Of a DNA stretch of 64,000 bases, positions 45,084 through 53,380 are shown piece by piece. Under the pieces are notes generated by a model. The model did no database searches and was not told the DNA's origin. It was given only the letters and a program-made list of their open reading frames with translations. Numbering within the stretch: the first letter of the stretch is position 1; each line of letters begins with the position of its first letter. The DNA is from Vannielia litorea (GTDB taxonomy: Bacteria; Pseudomonadota; Alphaproteobacteria; Rhodobacterales; Rhodobacteraceae): contig NZ_JAHVJR010000001.1 of the NCBI RefSeq assembly GCF_019801175.1, forward strand, positions 2,914,001 through 2,978,000, written 5' to 3'. The position numbers and the translations under genes are program-made.

Positions 45084-46598
45084 TCACCCCTTGATACTCT
45101 CCGCCGAGGCCATCCCTTCGGCCATCGACTTGCCACCGATCTTGTCGCGTACGGCCTTCTCGATGCGCTCGCCAATGTCACCGTCAATGTTGCGCCAGTA
45201 CTCGAACGCCCGCACCAACACCTTCTCGCTGACCCCGGCGCTCAGGTGCCCGGCGACGTTATTCACCAGGCGCTCACGGCCATCGTCGTCCATCACCTCG
45301 CGCACCAGCGTTCCGGCCTGGCTCCAGTCGTCGTCATCCTCGCGCAGCGTATAGGCCTCGCGCACCATCTCGCCGTCGCTGTGCCAGAGCCCGGCTTCGT
45401 GCTCGTGAGGCTGTGCCTCGGGCCCGCCGTAGGTGTTGGGCGCATAGACCGGGTCGCTCACCGGCACCGTCCGCCCCGCACCATCCTTCGAGTAGCTATG
45501 CACCGGCGATTGCGCCTTGTTCACCGGAATTTCCTTGTAATTCACCCCAAGCCGCGCGCGGTGGGCATCGGCGTAGGAAAATCCCCGTGCCAGCAGCATC
45601 TTGTCGGGCGAAAGGCCCACGCCCGGCACCATGTTGTTCGGCTCGAAAGCCGCCTGCTCGATCTGGGTATGAAAATCGGTCGGGTTCCGATCGAGCACCA
45701 TCCTGCCGACCTCGATCAGCGGGTAATCGGCATGCGGCCAGACCTTGGTGAGGTCGAACGGGTTGATCCGGTAGGTCTTTGCATCGTCCCACGGCATCAC
45801 CTGCCACTTCAGTGTCCAGCTCGGGTGGTTGCCCTCGCGGATCTGGTTGAACAGGTCGGCCCGGTGATAGTCGCCATCCGTGCCCGCCAGCCTGTCGGCC
45901 TCTTCCTGCGTGAGGTGCGCGTTGCCGTCGCCTTGGTCGGTATGAAAGTGGAATTTCACCCAAAACCGCTCGCCCTCAGCGTTCACCAGTGAGTAGGTGT
46001 GCGAGGAATAGCCATTCATCTCCCGCCACGTCCGCGGAATGCCCCGGTCGCCCATCAGGTAAGCCACCTGGTGCGCGCTCTCGGGCGACAGCGTCCAGAA
46101 ATCCCACTGCATGTCATGGTCGCGCAACCCGTTGTCCGCGCGGCGTTTCTGGCTGCGGATGAAGTGCTGAAACTTCATCGGATCCCGGATGAAGAAGATG
46201 GGCGTGTTGTTGCCCACCATGTCGAAGTTGCCTTCCTCGGTGTAGAACTTCACCGCAAAGCCGCGCGGGTCGCGCCACGTGTCAGGGCTGCCCTGCTCGC
46301 CCGCCACGGTGGAAAACCGGGCGAGGATGTCGGTCTTCGCGCCCGGCTGAAACACCTTCGCCTTGGTGTATTTCGAAACATCCGCCGTCACTTCGAAATG
46401 CCCGAAGGCACCCGAGCCCTTTGCATGCGGTTGCCGCTCCGGGATGCGCTCGCGGTTGAAGTTGGCCATCTGCTCCAGCAGGTAATGGTCATTCAGCACG
46501 ATCGGGCCGTCGCGGCCTACGGTCAGCGAATGCTCATCGCTCTGGACCGGAATGCCGGCATCGGTGGTGGTGTGCGGGGTGGAAGGTTTCTTGGCCAT
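45084..46598 (-). CDS. katA: Catalase (monofunctional, haem)
   Basis: A 504-residue clade-3-type small-subunit catalase. The distal site includes FNRERIPERQPHAKGSGAFG with the essential His, and NNTPIFFIRDPMKFQHFI carries the conserved Asn/Phe. The proximal Tyr is in LLARGFSYADAHRARLG. ATG 46598 (MAKKPSTPH) is chosen over an upstream ATG by family alignment and AAAGGCAG upstream. It lies downstream of a GbsR/MarR-type regulator on the same strand with a 104-bp gap. Confidence 0.94.
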   Translation of the reverse strand: MAKKPSTPHTTTDAGIPVQSDEHSLTVGRDGPIVLNDHYLLEQMANFNRERIPERQPHAKGSGAFGHFEVTADVSKYTKAKVFQPGAKTDILARFSTVAGEQGSPDTWRDPRGFAVKFYTEEGNFDMVGNNTPIFFIRDPMKFQHFIRSQKRRADNGLRDHDMQWDFWTLSPESAHQVAYLMGDRGIPRTWREMNGYSSHTYSLVNAEGERFWVKFHFHTDQGDGNAHLTQEEADRLAGTDGDYHRADLFNQIREGNHPSWTLKWQVMPWDDAKTYRINPFDLTKVWPHADYPLIEVGRMVLDRNPTDFHTQIEQAAFEPNNMVPGVGLSPDKMLLARGFSYADAHRARLGVNYKEIPVNKAQSPVHSYSKDGAGRTVPVSDPVYAPNTYGGPEAQPHEHEAGLWHSDGEMVREAYTLREDDDDWSQAGTLVREVMDDDGRERLVNNVAGHLSAGVSEKVLVRAFEYWRNIDGDIGERIEKAVRDKIGGKSMAEGMASAESIKG

Positions 46599-46702
46599 GT
46601 CGGGCTGCCTTTCGTTCAGGTGGCGTTGCCAACAGAACGATCCAGCCAATCAGAGGTTCCGGCCCACGCCGGACTGGCCGTGGCGCAGGCGGCCTCGGCC
46701 GC

Positions 46703-47155
46703 TCAGACCATCTCTTTCGCCAGTTCGCCAATCTTCTTGGCGACGGACTCCAGCGTTTCCGAATAGGCCCGCACCCGCTCACGAATTTCCGGCTCGCACT
46801 CGGGCACGCCATCGAGCGTGGCATAAAGCTCTTCGCTGCGGCGATGGAACTTGAGGCTCAGGTCCTCCACCATCGTCTCATAGGATTTTTCGGCGAGCTG
46901 GAAGTAATCCTGCCGATCGCCCGGCTTCGTCACCCGGCGGATCATCCGGCGGTCGATCAGCGCGCGGGTCGCCGTGCTGATGCTGCCCCGGCTCACCTGA
47001 AGCTCTGTCGCAAGGTCGCAGAACGCAACCGGAGACCCTTCCCAAACCAGCGCGCCCATCACCCGCCCTGCGGTGCGCGGCAGGCCGTCGGATTGCATCA
47101 GCAGCCCGATCTTCTCGATGAACTCGTCACGGATTTCTTCGATGGATTTGGTCAT
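46703..47155 (-). CDS. GbsR/MarR family transcriptional regulator
   Basis: A 150-residue winged-helix regulator. The DNA-binding core is GRVMGALVWEGSPVAFCDLA with the recognition helix LQVSRGSISTATRALIDRRM, followed by RRVTKPGDRQDYFQLAEKSY and a C-terminal dimerisation helix pair, as in GbsR-type repressors. ATG 47155 is chosen because AAGAGGCGA precedes it. It may control itself, the catalase downstream or the divergent small exported protein, since similar dyads lie in the 311-bp divergent region. Confidence 0.85.
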   Translation of the reverse strand: MTKSIEEIRDEFIEKIGLLMQSDGLPRTAGRVMGALVWEGSPVAFCDLATELQVSRGSISTATRALIDRRMIRRVTKPGDRQDYFQLAEKSYETMVEDLSLKFHRRSEELYATLDGVPECEPEIRERVRAYSETLESVAKKIGELAKEMV

Positions 47156-47231
47156 TCGGTCGCCTCTTCGGAGCTTCAATTCATATGCGTCTTGGTCACT
47201 GTTCTTCTGTCGTTCTCGTAAGTTCAGATAG

Positions 47232-47386
47232 TACTAAACGCACTTAAAGTCTAGTGGTTCCCCCGTCCTGTGCGCCTGCGGAGGCCACCCGGGGCCATCC
47301 GACAAATTTTGAATCAAGCAAATTCAATGCATTAGCATGTTCAATCCGATTATTTTGTTCTGTTTGTTTGATTCATACTAAACAGA
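47232..47386. promoter_or_regulatory. Two TACTAAAC-containing dyads between gbsR and the exported-protein gene
   Basis: TACTAAAC occurs at 47232-47239 and again at 47377-47384. The second is part of GTTTGATTCATACTAAAC, an imperfect dyad nested in CTGTTT (47361-47366) and AAACAG (47381-47386). They are candidate operators for the adjacent GbsR/MarR regulator. The rest of this 311-bp gap is AT-richer than its surroundings and has no gene. Confidence 0.45.
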
Positions 47387-47466
47387 CCATACATCGGGCT
47401 CATCACGATGCAAGACATCGCGCCAACAGCCCACCAACGGGCACCACACGAAAGAGAGACAAGACA

Positions 47467-47808
47467 ATGAAAACCCCCATCCTCGCAGCCGCCATTCTCG
47501 CCGTCGCCGCTCCCGCCTTCGCAAGCGATGCCAGCCTCGCCCGCTCCCTCGGCGTTCAGCCCGGTGCCTACACCCAAGAGCAGCTGGCCACGCTGAAAGC
47601 CCACGAGGGCGACTCCGCCGGTGAATCCCGCGTCTACTTCGGTGGCGATGCCGCCAACGGCGTGGTCAATGACGTGGCCGCCGCCAAGTTCCGCGAGCTG
47701 AACGCCGAGCAGAACAACGGCGTGTCCGCCACCTCGCAGGCGGTTGCCGCCCGCGGCATCATCAACCCGGTTGCCGAAGCCAAGTTCCAGGAACTGCGCG
47801 CCGAGTAA
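47467..47808 (+). CDS. Small exported protein with two internal repeats
   Basis: A 113-residue protein with signal peptide MKTPILAAAILAVAAPAFA. ATG 47467 is used because GAGAGACAAGACA precedes it and the signal peptide starts there. The mature part carries two copies of a repeat, NGVVNDVAAAKFRELNAE and RGIINPVAEAKFQELRAE, separated by about 14 residues. The intervening sequence is Gln/Asn/Ser-rich. No family recognised. It is divergent from the GbsR regulator and followed by a strong terminator. Confidence 0.8.
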   Translation: MKTPILAAAILAVAAPAFASDASLARSLGVQPGAYTQEQLATLKAHEGDSAGESRVYFGGDAANGVVNDVAAAKFRELNAEQNNGVSATSQAVAARGIINPVAEAKFQELRAE

Positions 47809-47830
47809 TCCGCGCCCATCAGCGCAGCAA

Positions 47831-47855
47831 AAAGGGGGCCGTCATGGCCCCCTTT
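47831..47855. terminator. Bidirectional terminator
   Basis: AAAGGGGGCC / GGCCCCCTTT is a perfect 10-bp stem with a 5-nt loop and T/A tracts on both sides, between the small exported-protein gene and convergent fliI. Confidence 0.85.
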
Positions 47856-47868
47856 CTATGTCTATCAC

Positions 47869-49188
47869 CTATGCTTTCCCCGGCCCCAGCACCGACCGCA
47901 GCCGCCGGAATGCTTCCTCCGGGCCAGCGCTCGCCTCCGCCAGAAACCCGTCCAATTGCCCGTAAACCCGGATCGCCGCATCGATCTCCGGATCCGAGCC
48001 CGAGGTATAGAGCCCCGACTGAATCATCAGCTCCGCCCGGTCATAAGCCCCCAGCCGTCGCCGTGCCTTGGCGATCAACGCATTCTCCTGGGGGCTGGCC
48101 GCCTCGGGGAGTGACCGCGAGGTGGAGCGCAGCAGGTCCACCGCCGGAAAGCGCCCGCGTTCCGCGATCTCCCGCGCCAGCACCACGTGGCCGTCGAGCA
48201 CGCCGCGCAGGATGTCGGCCACCGGCTCCTCCATGTCTGATCCGGCGACCAGCACAGAGAAAATCGCGGTGATGTCGCCCACTCCCTCCACCCCCGGCCC
48301 GGCCCGCTCGGCCAGCGCCATGATCATATGGGCGGTCGAGGGCGGATAGCCCCGCAAGCTCGCAGGCTCCCCCGCCGCCAGCGCTACCTCCCGGTGCGCC
48401 TCGGCAAAGCGCGTTACCGAGTCGGCCAGAAAAAGCACATGGTGCCCCTCGTCCCGCAGGTGCTCCGCCACCGCCATCGCCGTCCAGAGGCACCGGCGCC
48501 GGGCAATGGCCGACTGGTCCGATGTCGCCGCCACGATCACCGAGCGCGCCATCCCCTCCGGCCCCAGCACATCTTCTATGAAGTGCCGCAGCTCCCGCCC
48601 CCGCTCACCTACCAGGGCAATCACCGCCCGGTCGGCCTGAAGCCCCCGGCCCAGTGCGCCCAGCAGTGAGGATTTGCCCACGCCCGACCCGGCGAAAAGG
48701 CCGAGGCGCTGGCCCCGGACGATCGGCAGCAGCGTGTCGAACACCGCCAGCCCGGTGCCCAGCCGGTCGCCCAGCCGCTTGCGCTGTGTCGCAGGCGGCG
48801 CATGGGGCCGCAGTGGGCGCAGGTCCGGCCCCCGCGCTAGCGCCCGCCTGTCGAGTGGCTGGCCATAGGGGTCGATCACCCGCCCCTGCCACGACAGATC
48901 AGGGAACAGCCCGTCGCCACCCTGAAGCGTCACCTTGTCGCCCAGCCGGATGCCATCGGCCGGCCCGTCCGGCAGCGCCATCGCGCGCTCCCGGTCGATA
49001 TGCACGATCTCGCCCCGCAGCCGCCCGCCCTGCGTGCCGAGCCAGACCTGATCGCCTAGCGCGGCGATCTCCGACAGGCCGGTGAGTTCCACCGCGCCGC
49101 GCCCTACCGCACTGATCCGCCCGACCGAGGCCGAGGGCCGGAGCGCCGCAATTTCGGCGGTGAGTTGGGCAATAGAGGTCTCGGCCAT
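47869..49188 (-). CDS. fliI: Flagellum-specific ATP synthase FliI
   Basis: A 439-residue export ATPase related to F1 beta. Walker A is GLFAGSGVGKSSLLG, and the Walker B region is HHVLFLADSVTRFAEAHREV. Conserved segments include VIDPYGQPLD and GYPPSTAHMIMALAERAG. ATG 49188 (MAETSIAQL) is favoured because GGAG lies 7 nt upstream; an in-frame ATG at 49200 exists. It is divergent from flgB, with 97 bp between them. Confidence 0.95.
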   Translation of the reverse strand: MAETSIAQLTAEIAALRPSASVGRISAVGRGAVELTGLSEIAALGDQVWLGTQGGRLRGEIVHIDRERAMALPDGPADGIRLGDKVTLQGGDGLFPDLSWQGRVIDPYGQPLDRRALARGPDLRPLRPHAPPATQRKRLGDRLGTGLAVFDTLLPIVRGQRLGLFAGSGVGKSSLLGALGRGLQADRAVIALVGERGRELRHFIEDVLGPEGMARSVIVAATSDQSAIARRRCLWTAMAVAEHLRDEGHHVLFLADSVTRFAEAHREVALAAGEPASLRGYPPSTAHMIMALAERAGPGVEGVGDITAIFSVLVAGSDMEEPVADILRGVLDGHVVLAREIAERGRFPAVDLLRSTSRSLPEAASPQENALIAKARRRLGAYDRAELMIQSGLYTSGSDPEIDAAIRVYGQLDGFLAEASAGPEEAFRRLRSVLGPGKA

Positions 49189-49285
49189 GGGATTCTCCAC
49201 ATTCCGCGCCGCGAGCCGGGCGCCTGAAACTGTTTCTAAAGGAATCAGGGTTAAGCCCAGGTTGAAGCCCGTGGGAGAAACCCCG

Positions 49286-49672
49286 ATGTTCGATCAGCTC
49301 GAGATCCTTTCAATGGCGCGTGGCCTTGCCACGCACTCCGCCGCCCGCCAGTCCGTGGTGGCGCAAAACCTCGCCCAGGCCGATACCGCCGGCTACAAGG
49401 CGCGCGACCTCGCCAGTTTTGGCGAGAGTTACCGTGCCTCGTCTGGGCTGGCCCTGCGCAGCACCCGCGCGGGCCATATCGCCGACAGCACGCCACCGCC
49501 CGCCCTGCGCCCCCATGTGGAGCGCGGCATCGATGGCGACCCCAACGGCAACACCGTTTCGATCGAGAGCCAGATGGTGAAATCGGCCGAGATCCGCACC
49601 CAGCACGAGATGGCGCTTTCGGTCTACCGCACCACGCTCGGCATCCTCCGCACCACGCTCGGCCGCAGGTAA
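49286..49672 (+). CDS. flgB: Flagellar basal-body rod protein FlgB
   Basis: A 128-residue proximal rod protein. It begins MFDQLEILSMARGLATHSAA, with the rod motif QNLAQADTAGYKARD, and ends in a helical segment (MALSVYRTTLGILRTTLGRR). ATG 49286 is placed after GGGAGAAA. It is the first gene of the flgBC-fliEQ-flgFGAH-fliL operon. A GTTAAGCCC sequence about 35 nt upstream resembles those before motB, flgE and fliL. Confidence 0.93.
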   Translation: MFDQLEILSMARGLATHSAARQSVVAQNLAQADTAGYKARDLASFGESYRASSGLALRSTRAGHIADSTPPPALRPHVERGIDGDPNGNTVSIESQMVKSAEIRTQHEMALSVYRTTLGILRTTLGRR

Positions 49673-49681
49673 GGGGGCAAC

Positions 49682-50074
49682 ATGAGCGATCTTCTGTCCA
49701 GTTTCTCCGTCTCCGCCAGCGGCATGGCCGCGCAAAGCTCGCGCCTGCGCCACGTGTCGGAGAACATCGCCAACGCCGATACCCCCGGCTACCACCGCAA
49801 GCTGACCCCGTTCCGCGAGGTGATGCAGGGCGGCCGGATGACCGGCGAGGTCGAGGCCGCGCCGGTCCGGCTCGATGACACCGAGCTTCCCGAGGTCTTC
49901 GACCCCTCGCACCCGATGGCCGATGAGGCGGGCTTCTACCGCGGCTCCAACGTCGACCTCGTGATCGAGATCGCCGATGCCCGCGAGGCCCAGCGCAGCT
50001 ACGAGGCCAACCTCAAAATGTTTGATCAGGCCCGGCAGATGACCCGGAGCCTTTTGGAAATACTGCGAAAATAG
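49682..50074 (+). CDS. flgC: Flagellar basal-body rod protein FlgC
   Basis: A 130-residue rod protein with N-terminal SVSASGMAAQSSRLRHVSEN followed by IANADTPGYHRK. The conserved C-terminal ANLKMFDQARQMTRSLLEIL segment is present. It lies 9 nt after flgB. Confidence 0.93.
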   Translation: MSDLLSSFSVSASGMAAQSSRLRHVSENIANADTPGYHRKLTPFREVMQGGRMTGEVEAAPVRLDDTELPEVFDPSHPMADEAGFYRGSNVDLVIEIADAREAQRSYEANLKMFDQARQMTRSLLEILRK

Positions 50075-50094
50075 CAGGTTAAAGGAGATCCAGA

Positions 50095-50385
50095 ATGGAT
50101 ATCAAACTGTCCCAGGTGGCTCGGCTCTACGAAGGAGCCAAGCCGGCCACCGCTCCGAAAGAGAGCACTCAGTCGGGCGGCGAAGGCTTCGCCCGCGTGG
50201 CCCAGGACTTCGCCTCCATGCTCTCGAACGCGGAGCAGGTGGCGCAGGACGCGATGGTCGGCAAAGCCGATCCTCACGCCCTCGTTCAGGCATTGGCCGA
50301 AGCCGAGCTGGCGGTCGAAACCGCCGTCACGGTGCGCGACAAGGTCGTGGAGGCCTATCAGGAAATCCTGCGGATGCCTGTGTGA
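50095..50385 (+). CDS. fliE: Flagellar hook-basal body protein FliE
   Basis: A 96-residue MS-ring/rod adaptor. The conserved C-terminal half is clear: ALVQALAEAELAVETAVTVR followed by DKVVEAYQEILRMPV. A good ribosome site (AAGGAGAT) precedes the ATG. fliQ begins 3 nt later. Confidence 0.92.
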   Translation: MDIKLSQVARLYEGAKPATAPKESTQSGGEGFARVAQDFASMLSNAEQVAQDAMVGKADPHALVQALAEAELAVETAVTVRDKVVEAYQEILRMPV

Positions 50386-50388
50386 TCA

Positions 50389-50655
50389 ATGGAGGCGGCG
50401 GGCTTTTACGACACGCTCCGCGAGGGGCTCTGGGTCGGCGTCATCATCGCGCTGCCCATCCTCATCGTGGCACTCGTCGCGGGCGTGGCCATCGGCCTCG
50501 TCCAGGCGCTCACCTCGGTGCAGGAGATGACCCTCACCTTCGTGCCCAAGCTCGCCGCCATCCTCGCCGTCTTCTGGCTGACCATGGGGTTCATGACCGA
50601 AAGCCTCGTCAGCTTCTTCCAATCCACCCTCGTGCCGCTAATCGCCGGAGGATGA
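50389..50655 (+). CDS. fliQ: Flagellar biosynthesis protein FliQ
   Basis: An 88-residue export-gate subunit with two membrane hairpin helices (LWVGVIIALPILIVALVAGV and KLAAILAVFWLTMGFMTESL), joined by the conserved GLVQALTSVQEMTLTFVPK. Length matches the family (about 89). Confidence 0.94.
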   Translation: MEAAGFYDTLREGLWVGVIIALPILIVALVAGVAIGLVQALTSVQEMTLTFVPKLAAILAVFWLTMGFMTESLVSFFQSTLVPLIAGG

Positions 50656-50659
50656 CCCC

Positions 50660-51373
50660 ATGAGCACCGGATACGTGACCCTCTCCCGCCAGACCGGGCT
50701 GATGAACGAGATGCGCGCGGTCGCGAACAACCTCGCCAACCTCTCCACCACCGGCTTCCGCCGCGAGGGGGTGATCTTTTCCGAATGGGTCCGCGCCGCC
50801 GATGGCCCCTCGGGCTCGGTCTCCATGGGCACCGCCCGCGTGCGCAACACCGACCTGTCTCAAGGCGTCCTCTCCCAGACCGGCGGCACCTTCGATTTTG
50901 CCATCGAGGGCGAGGGTTTCTTCCAGATCGAAACGCCCGAGGGCCTGCGCCTCACCCGTTCTGGCAGCTACACCCCCGGCCCGGCAGGCGAGTTGATGAA
51001 CGGCGATGGCCATTTCCTGCTCGATGCCGGCGGCGCGCCCGTTTTCGCTCCGCCTGGCGTGCGCTCCATCAGCCTCTCGCCCGATGGCACCCTCTCCGCC
51101 GATGGCACCCCACTCACCCAGATCGGCGTGGTTGTGCCGGAGGATTACACCGCCATGACCCGCCAGGGCGGCACCCTCTTCAACCCCGGCGGCGCCGTGC
51201 TGCCCGCCGAGAACGCCCGCGTGCTGCAAGGCTTCGTTGAAGAGAGCAACGTTGATCCGATCCTCGAGATCGCCCGGATGATCGAGGTCCAGCGCACCTA
51301 TGAGCTGGGCCAGAAATTTCTGGAGAAGGAGTCCGAGCGCAAGGATTCCGTCATCCAGACCCTGACACGCTAA
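50660..51373 (+). CDS. flgF: Flagellar basal-body rod protein FlgF
   Basis: A 237-residue proximal rod protein. The N-terminus (YVTLSRQTGLMNEMRAVANN then LANLSTTGFRRE) and the C-terminus (EESNVDPILEIARMIEVQRT) are diagnostic for the FlgF/FlgG group. The position before flgG supports FlgF. The gap to flgG is 12 nt. Confidence 0.93.
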   Translation: MSTGYVTLSRQTGLMNEMRAVANNLANLSTTGFRREGVIFSEWVRAADGPSGSVSMGTARVRNTDLSQGVLSQTGGTFDFAIEGEGFFQIETPEGLRLTRSGSYTPGPAGELMNGDGHFLLDAGGAPVFAPPGVRSISLSPDGTLSADGTPLTQIGVVVPEDYTAMTRQGGTLFNPGGAVLPAENARVLQGFVEESNVDPILEIARMIEVQRTYELGQKFLEKESERKDSVIQTLTR

Positions 51374-51385
51374 GGAGGCAAGCCC

Positions 51386-52171
51386 ATGCAGGCCCTGAAA
51401 ATCGCCGCCACCGGCATGAGCGCGCAGCAGATGCGCGTCGATGTCATCTCCAACAATCTCGCGAATATGAGCACCACCGGCTACAACGCCCGCCGCGCCG
51501 ATTTCGCCGATCTGCACTACCGCCAGCTCGCCCGGCCCGGCGCGATCAACGCAAATGATGGCACCATCCTGCCGACCGGCGTGCAGATCGGCCTCGGCGT
51601 GCGGCCCTCCGCAGTCAGCATGAACGTCCAGCAGGGCTCGCTCGGCGCCACCGGGGGTGATCTCGACGTGGCGATAGAGGGAAACGGCTACTTCGAGGTC
51701 ACTCTGCCCTCCGGCCTCTCCGCCTACACCCGAGACGGCGCCCTGAAGCGCTCGGCCGATGGCCTCATCGTCACCGCCGACGGCTACGGCGTGGTGCCCG
51801 ACATCACAATCCCCGAGGATGCCCGCGCCATCTCCATCAACGCCGACGGCGAGATCTACGCCTATTTCAACGACCAGGTCGCGCCCCAGCTTCTCGGCCA
51901 GTTCACCCTCGCCGACTTCTCCAACGTGAAGGGGCTCGAAGCGATGGGCTCCAACCTCTTCCTCGAGACCGAGGCCTCCGGCCCGCCGCTGGTGGCCACC
52001 CCCGGCGAACAGGGGCTCGGGACCGTCCGGCAAGGCTATTTGGAGGATAGCTCCGTCGATGCGGTGAAGGAGATCACCGATCTGATCACCGCCCAGCGCG
52101 GCTACGAGCTGAACGCCAAGGTCATCACCGCCGCCGACCAGATGCTCGGCGCCACCACCCAGATCCGCTAA
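51386..52171 (+). CDS. flgG: Flagellar basal-body rod protein FlgG
   Basis: A 261-residue distal rod protein. It begins MQALKIAATGMSAQQMRVDV with NNLANMSTTGYNARRADF and ends SVDAVKEITDLITAQRGYEL followed by NAKVITAADQMLG. Overlaps flgA by one nucleotide (TAATG). Confidence 0.95.
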   Translation: MQALKIAATGMSAQQMRVDVISNNLANMSTTGYNARRADFADLHYRQLARPGAINANDGTILPTGVQIGLGVRPSAVSMNVQQGSLGATGGDLDVAIEGNGYFEVTLPSGLSAYTRDGALKRSADGLIVTADGYGVVPDITIPEDARAISINADGEIYAYFNDQVAPQLLGQFTLADFSNVKGLEAMGSNLFLETEASGPPLVATPGEQGLGTVRQGYLEDSSVDAVKEITDLITAQRGYELNAKVITAADQMLGATTQIR

Positions 52172-52623
52172 TGATGCTTCGCCTCCTCGCCCTTCTGTCG
52201 CTTCTAGCCAGCCCGCTCCGGGCCGAGATGCTGGTGGCCGCCCGGATGATCCCGGCGGGCACCCTGCTGGAGCCCCGCGATGTGCTCCTGCGCGAGGGCA
52301 CGGCGGCCGGCGCGGTGGTGGCCGTCGATGAGGCCGTCGGGCTCGAATCCCGCGTCGTCCTCTACCCCGGTCGCCCGATCCGCGCCGCCGAGCTGGGTCC
52401 GCCCGCACTGGTCGAGCGCAACCAGATCGTCACCCTCGTCTACCGCCGCTCCGGCCTGCTCATCGCCACCGAGGCGCGGGCGCTGGGGCGCGGCGGCCTG
52501 GGCGACATGCTGAGAGTCATGAACCTCGCATCCCGCAGCACCGTCACCGGACAGGTCGACGAGGCGGGGCGCGTCATCGTGGGCCCAAGCGCCCGAATGC
52601 TGCACGACCTGGAGGACTTCTGA
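52171..52623 (+). CDS. flgA: Flagellar P-ring assembly protein FlgA
   Basis: A 150-residue periplasmic chaperone for FlgI. Signal peptide (MMLRLLALLSLLASPLRA), then a SAF-type domain (AARMIPAGTLLEPRDVLLRE, VLYPGRPIRAAELGPPALVE). It is shorter than E. coli FlgA (219), as is common in alphaproteobacteria that keep only the C-terminal module. Overlaps both neighbours by one nucleotide. Confidence 0.9.
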   Translation: MMLRLLALLSLLASPLRAEMLVAARMIPAGTLLEPRDVLLREGTAAGAVVAVDEAVGLESRVVLYPGRPIRAAELGPPALVERNQIVTLVYRRSGLLIATEARALGRGGLGDMLRVMNLASRSTVTGQVDEAGRVIVGPSARMLHDLEDF

Positions 52624-53354
52624 TGACCCGCACCGCCCTTATCCTGCTCACCGCGCTACTCGCGCTCACCGGCTGCTCGCGTCTGCAAAACGTGGGCAAG
52701 GCCCCCGACTTCGAGCCGACCGAAAAGAGCTATGAGTATCGCGCCATGGCCTCCGTGCCCCTGCCCGACGTGCTCGACGACAAGCGCGGCGCCGAGCAGG
52801 CCTCGCTCTGGAGCCGCAACCGCAAGTCCCTGCTGGGTGACAGGCGGGCCGTGCGGCGCGGCGATATCCTCACCGTGGTGATCGAGATCGACGACAGCGC
52901 CTCCATCTCTAACGCCACCGGCCGCTCCCGCAACGGCTCCGAGAGCATGGGCGTCCCCTCGCTCTTCGGCATCCCCCAGCGGATCGACGAGCGCTTGCCC
53001 GAAGGCGCCAGCACCGCCGATGCGGTTTCAACGAACTCCTCCTCCACCTTCTCAGGCAACGGGTCTGTGAGCCGGAACGAGCAGCTGGAACTGCGCATCG
53101 CGGCGACCATCGTGGAGGAAATGTCCAACGGCATCCTGCGCATTCAGGGCAGCCAGGAGGTGCGGGTGAACTTCGAGCTGCGCGAGCTTCTGGTCACCGG
53201 CTACGTCCGCCCAGAGGATATCACCCGCCAGAACGAGATCACCTATGACAAGATCGCAGGTGCCCGCATTTCCTACGGCGGTCGTGGCCAGATCACCGAT
53301 GTGCAGCAGCCGCGCTACGGCCAGCAGGTGGCCGACATCGTCCTGCCCTTCTGA
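52623..53354 (+). CDS. flgH: Flagellar L-ring protein FlgH
   Basis: A 243-residue outer-membrane lipoprotein. The lipobox LTGC is at residues about 16-19 after a hydrophobic leader (LILLTALLALTGC). Conserved parts are SLWSRNRKSLLGDRRAVRRG, GDILTVVIEIDDSASISN and RPEDITRQNEITYDKIAGA. Forms the L ring in the outer membrane with FlgI below it. Confidence 0.95.
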   Translation: MTRTALILLTALLALTGCSRLQNVGKAPDFEPTEKSYEYRAMASVPLPDVLDDKRGAEQASLWSRNRKSLLGDRRAVRRGDILTVVIEIDDSASISNATGRSRNGSESMGVPSLFGIPQRIDERLPEGASTADAVSTNSSSTFSGNGSVSRNEQLELRIAATIVEEMSNGILRIQGSQEVRVNFELRELLVTGYVRPEDITRQNEITYDKIAGARISYGGRGQITDVQQPRYGQQVADIVLPF

Positions 53355-53380
53355 TCCGCGCCCACACCGGAGACAGCCCC

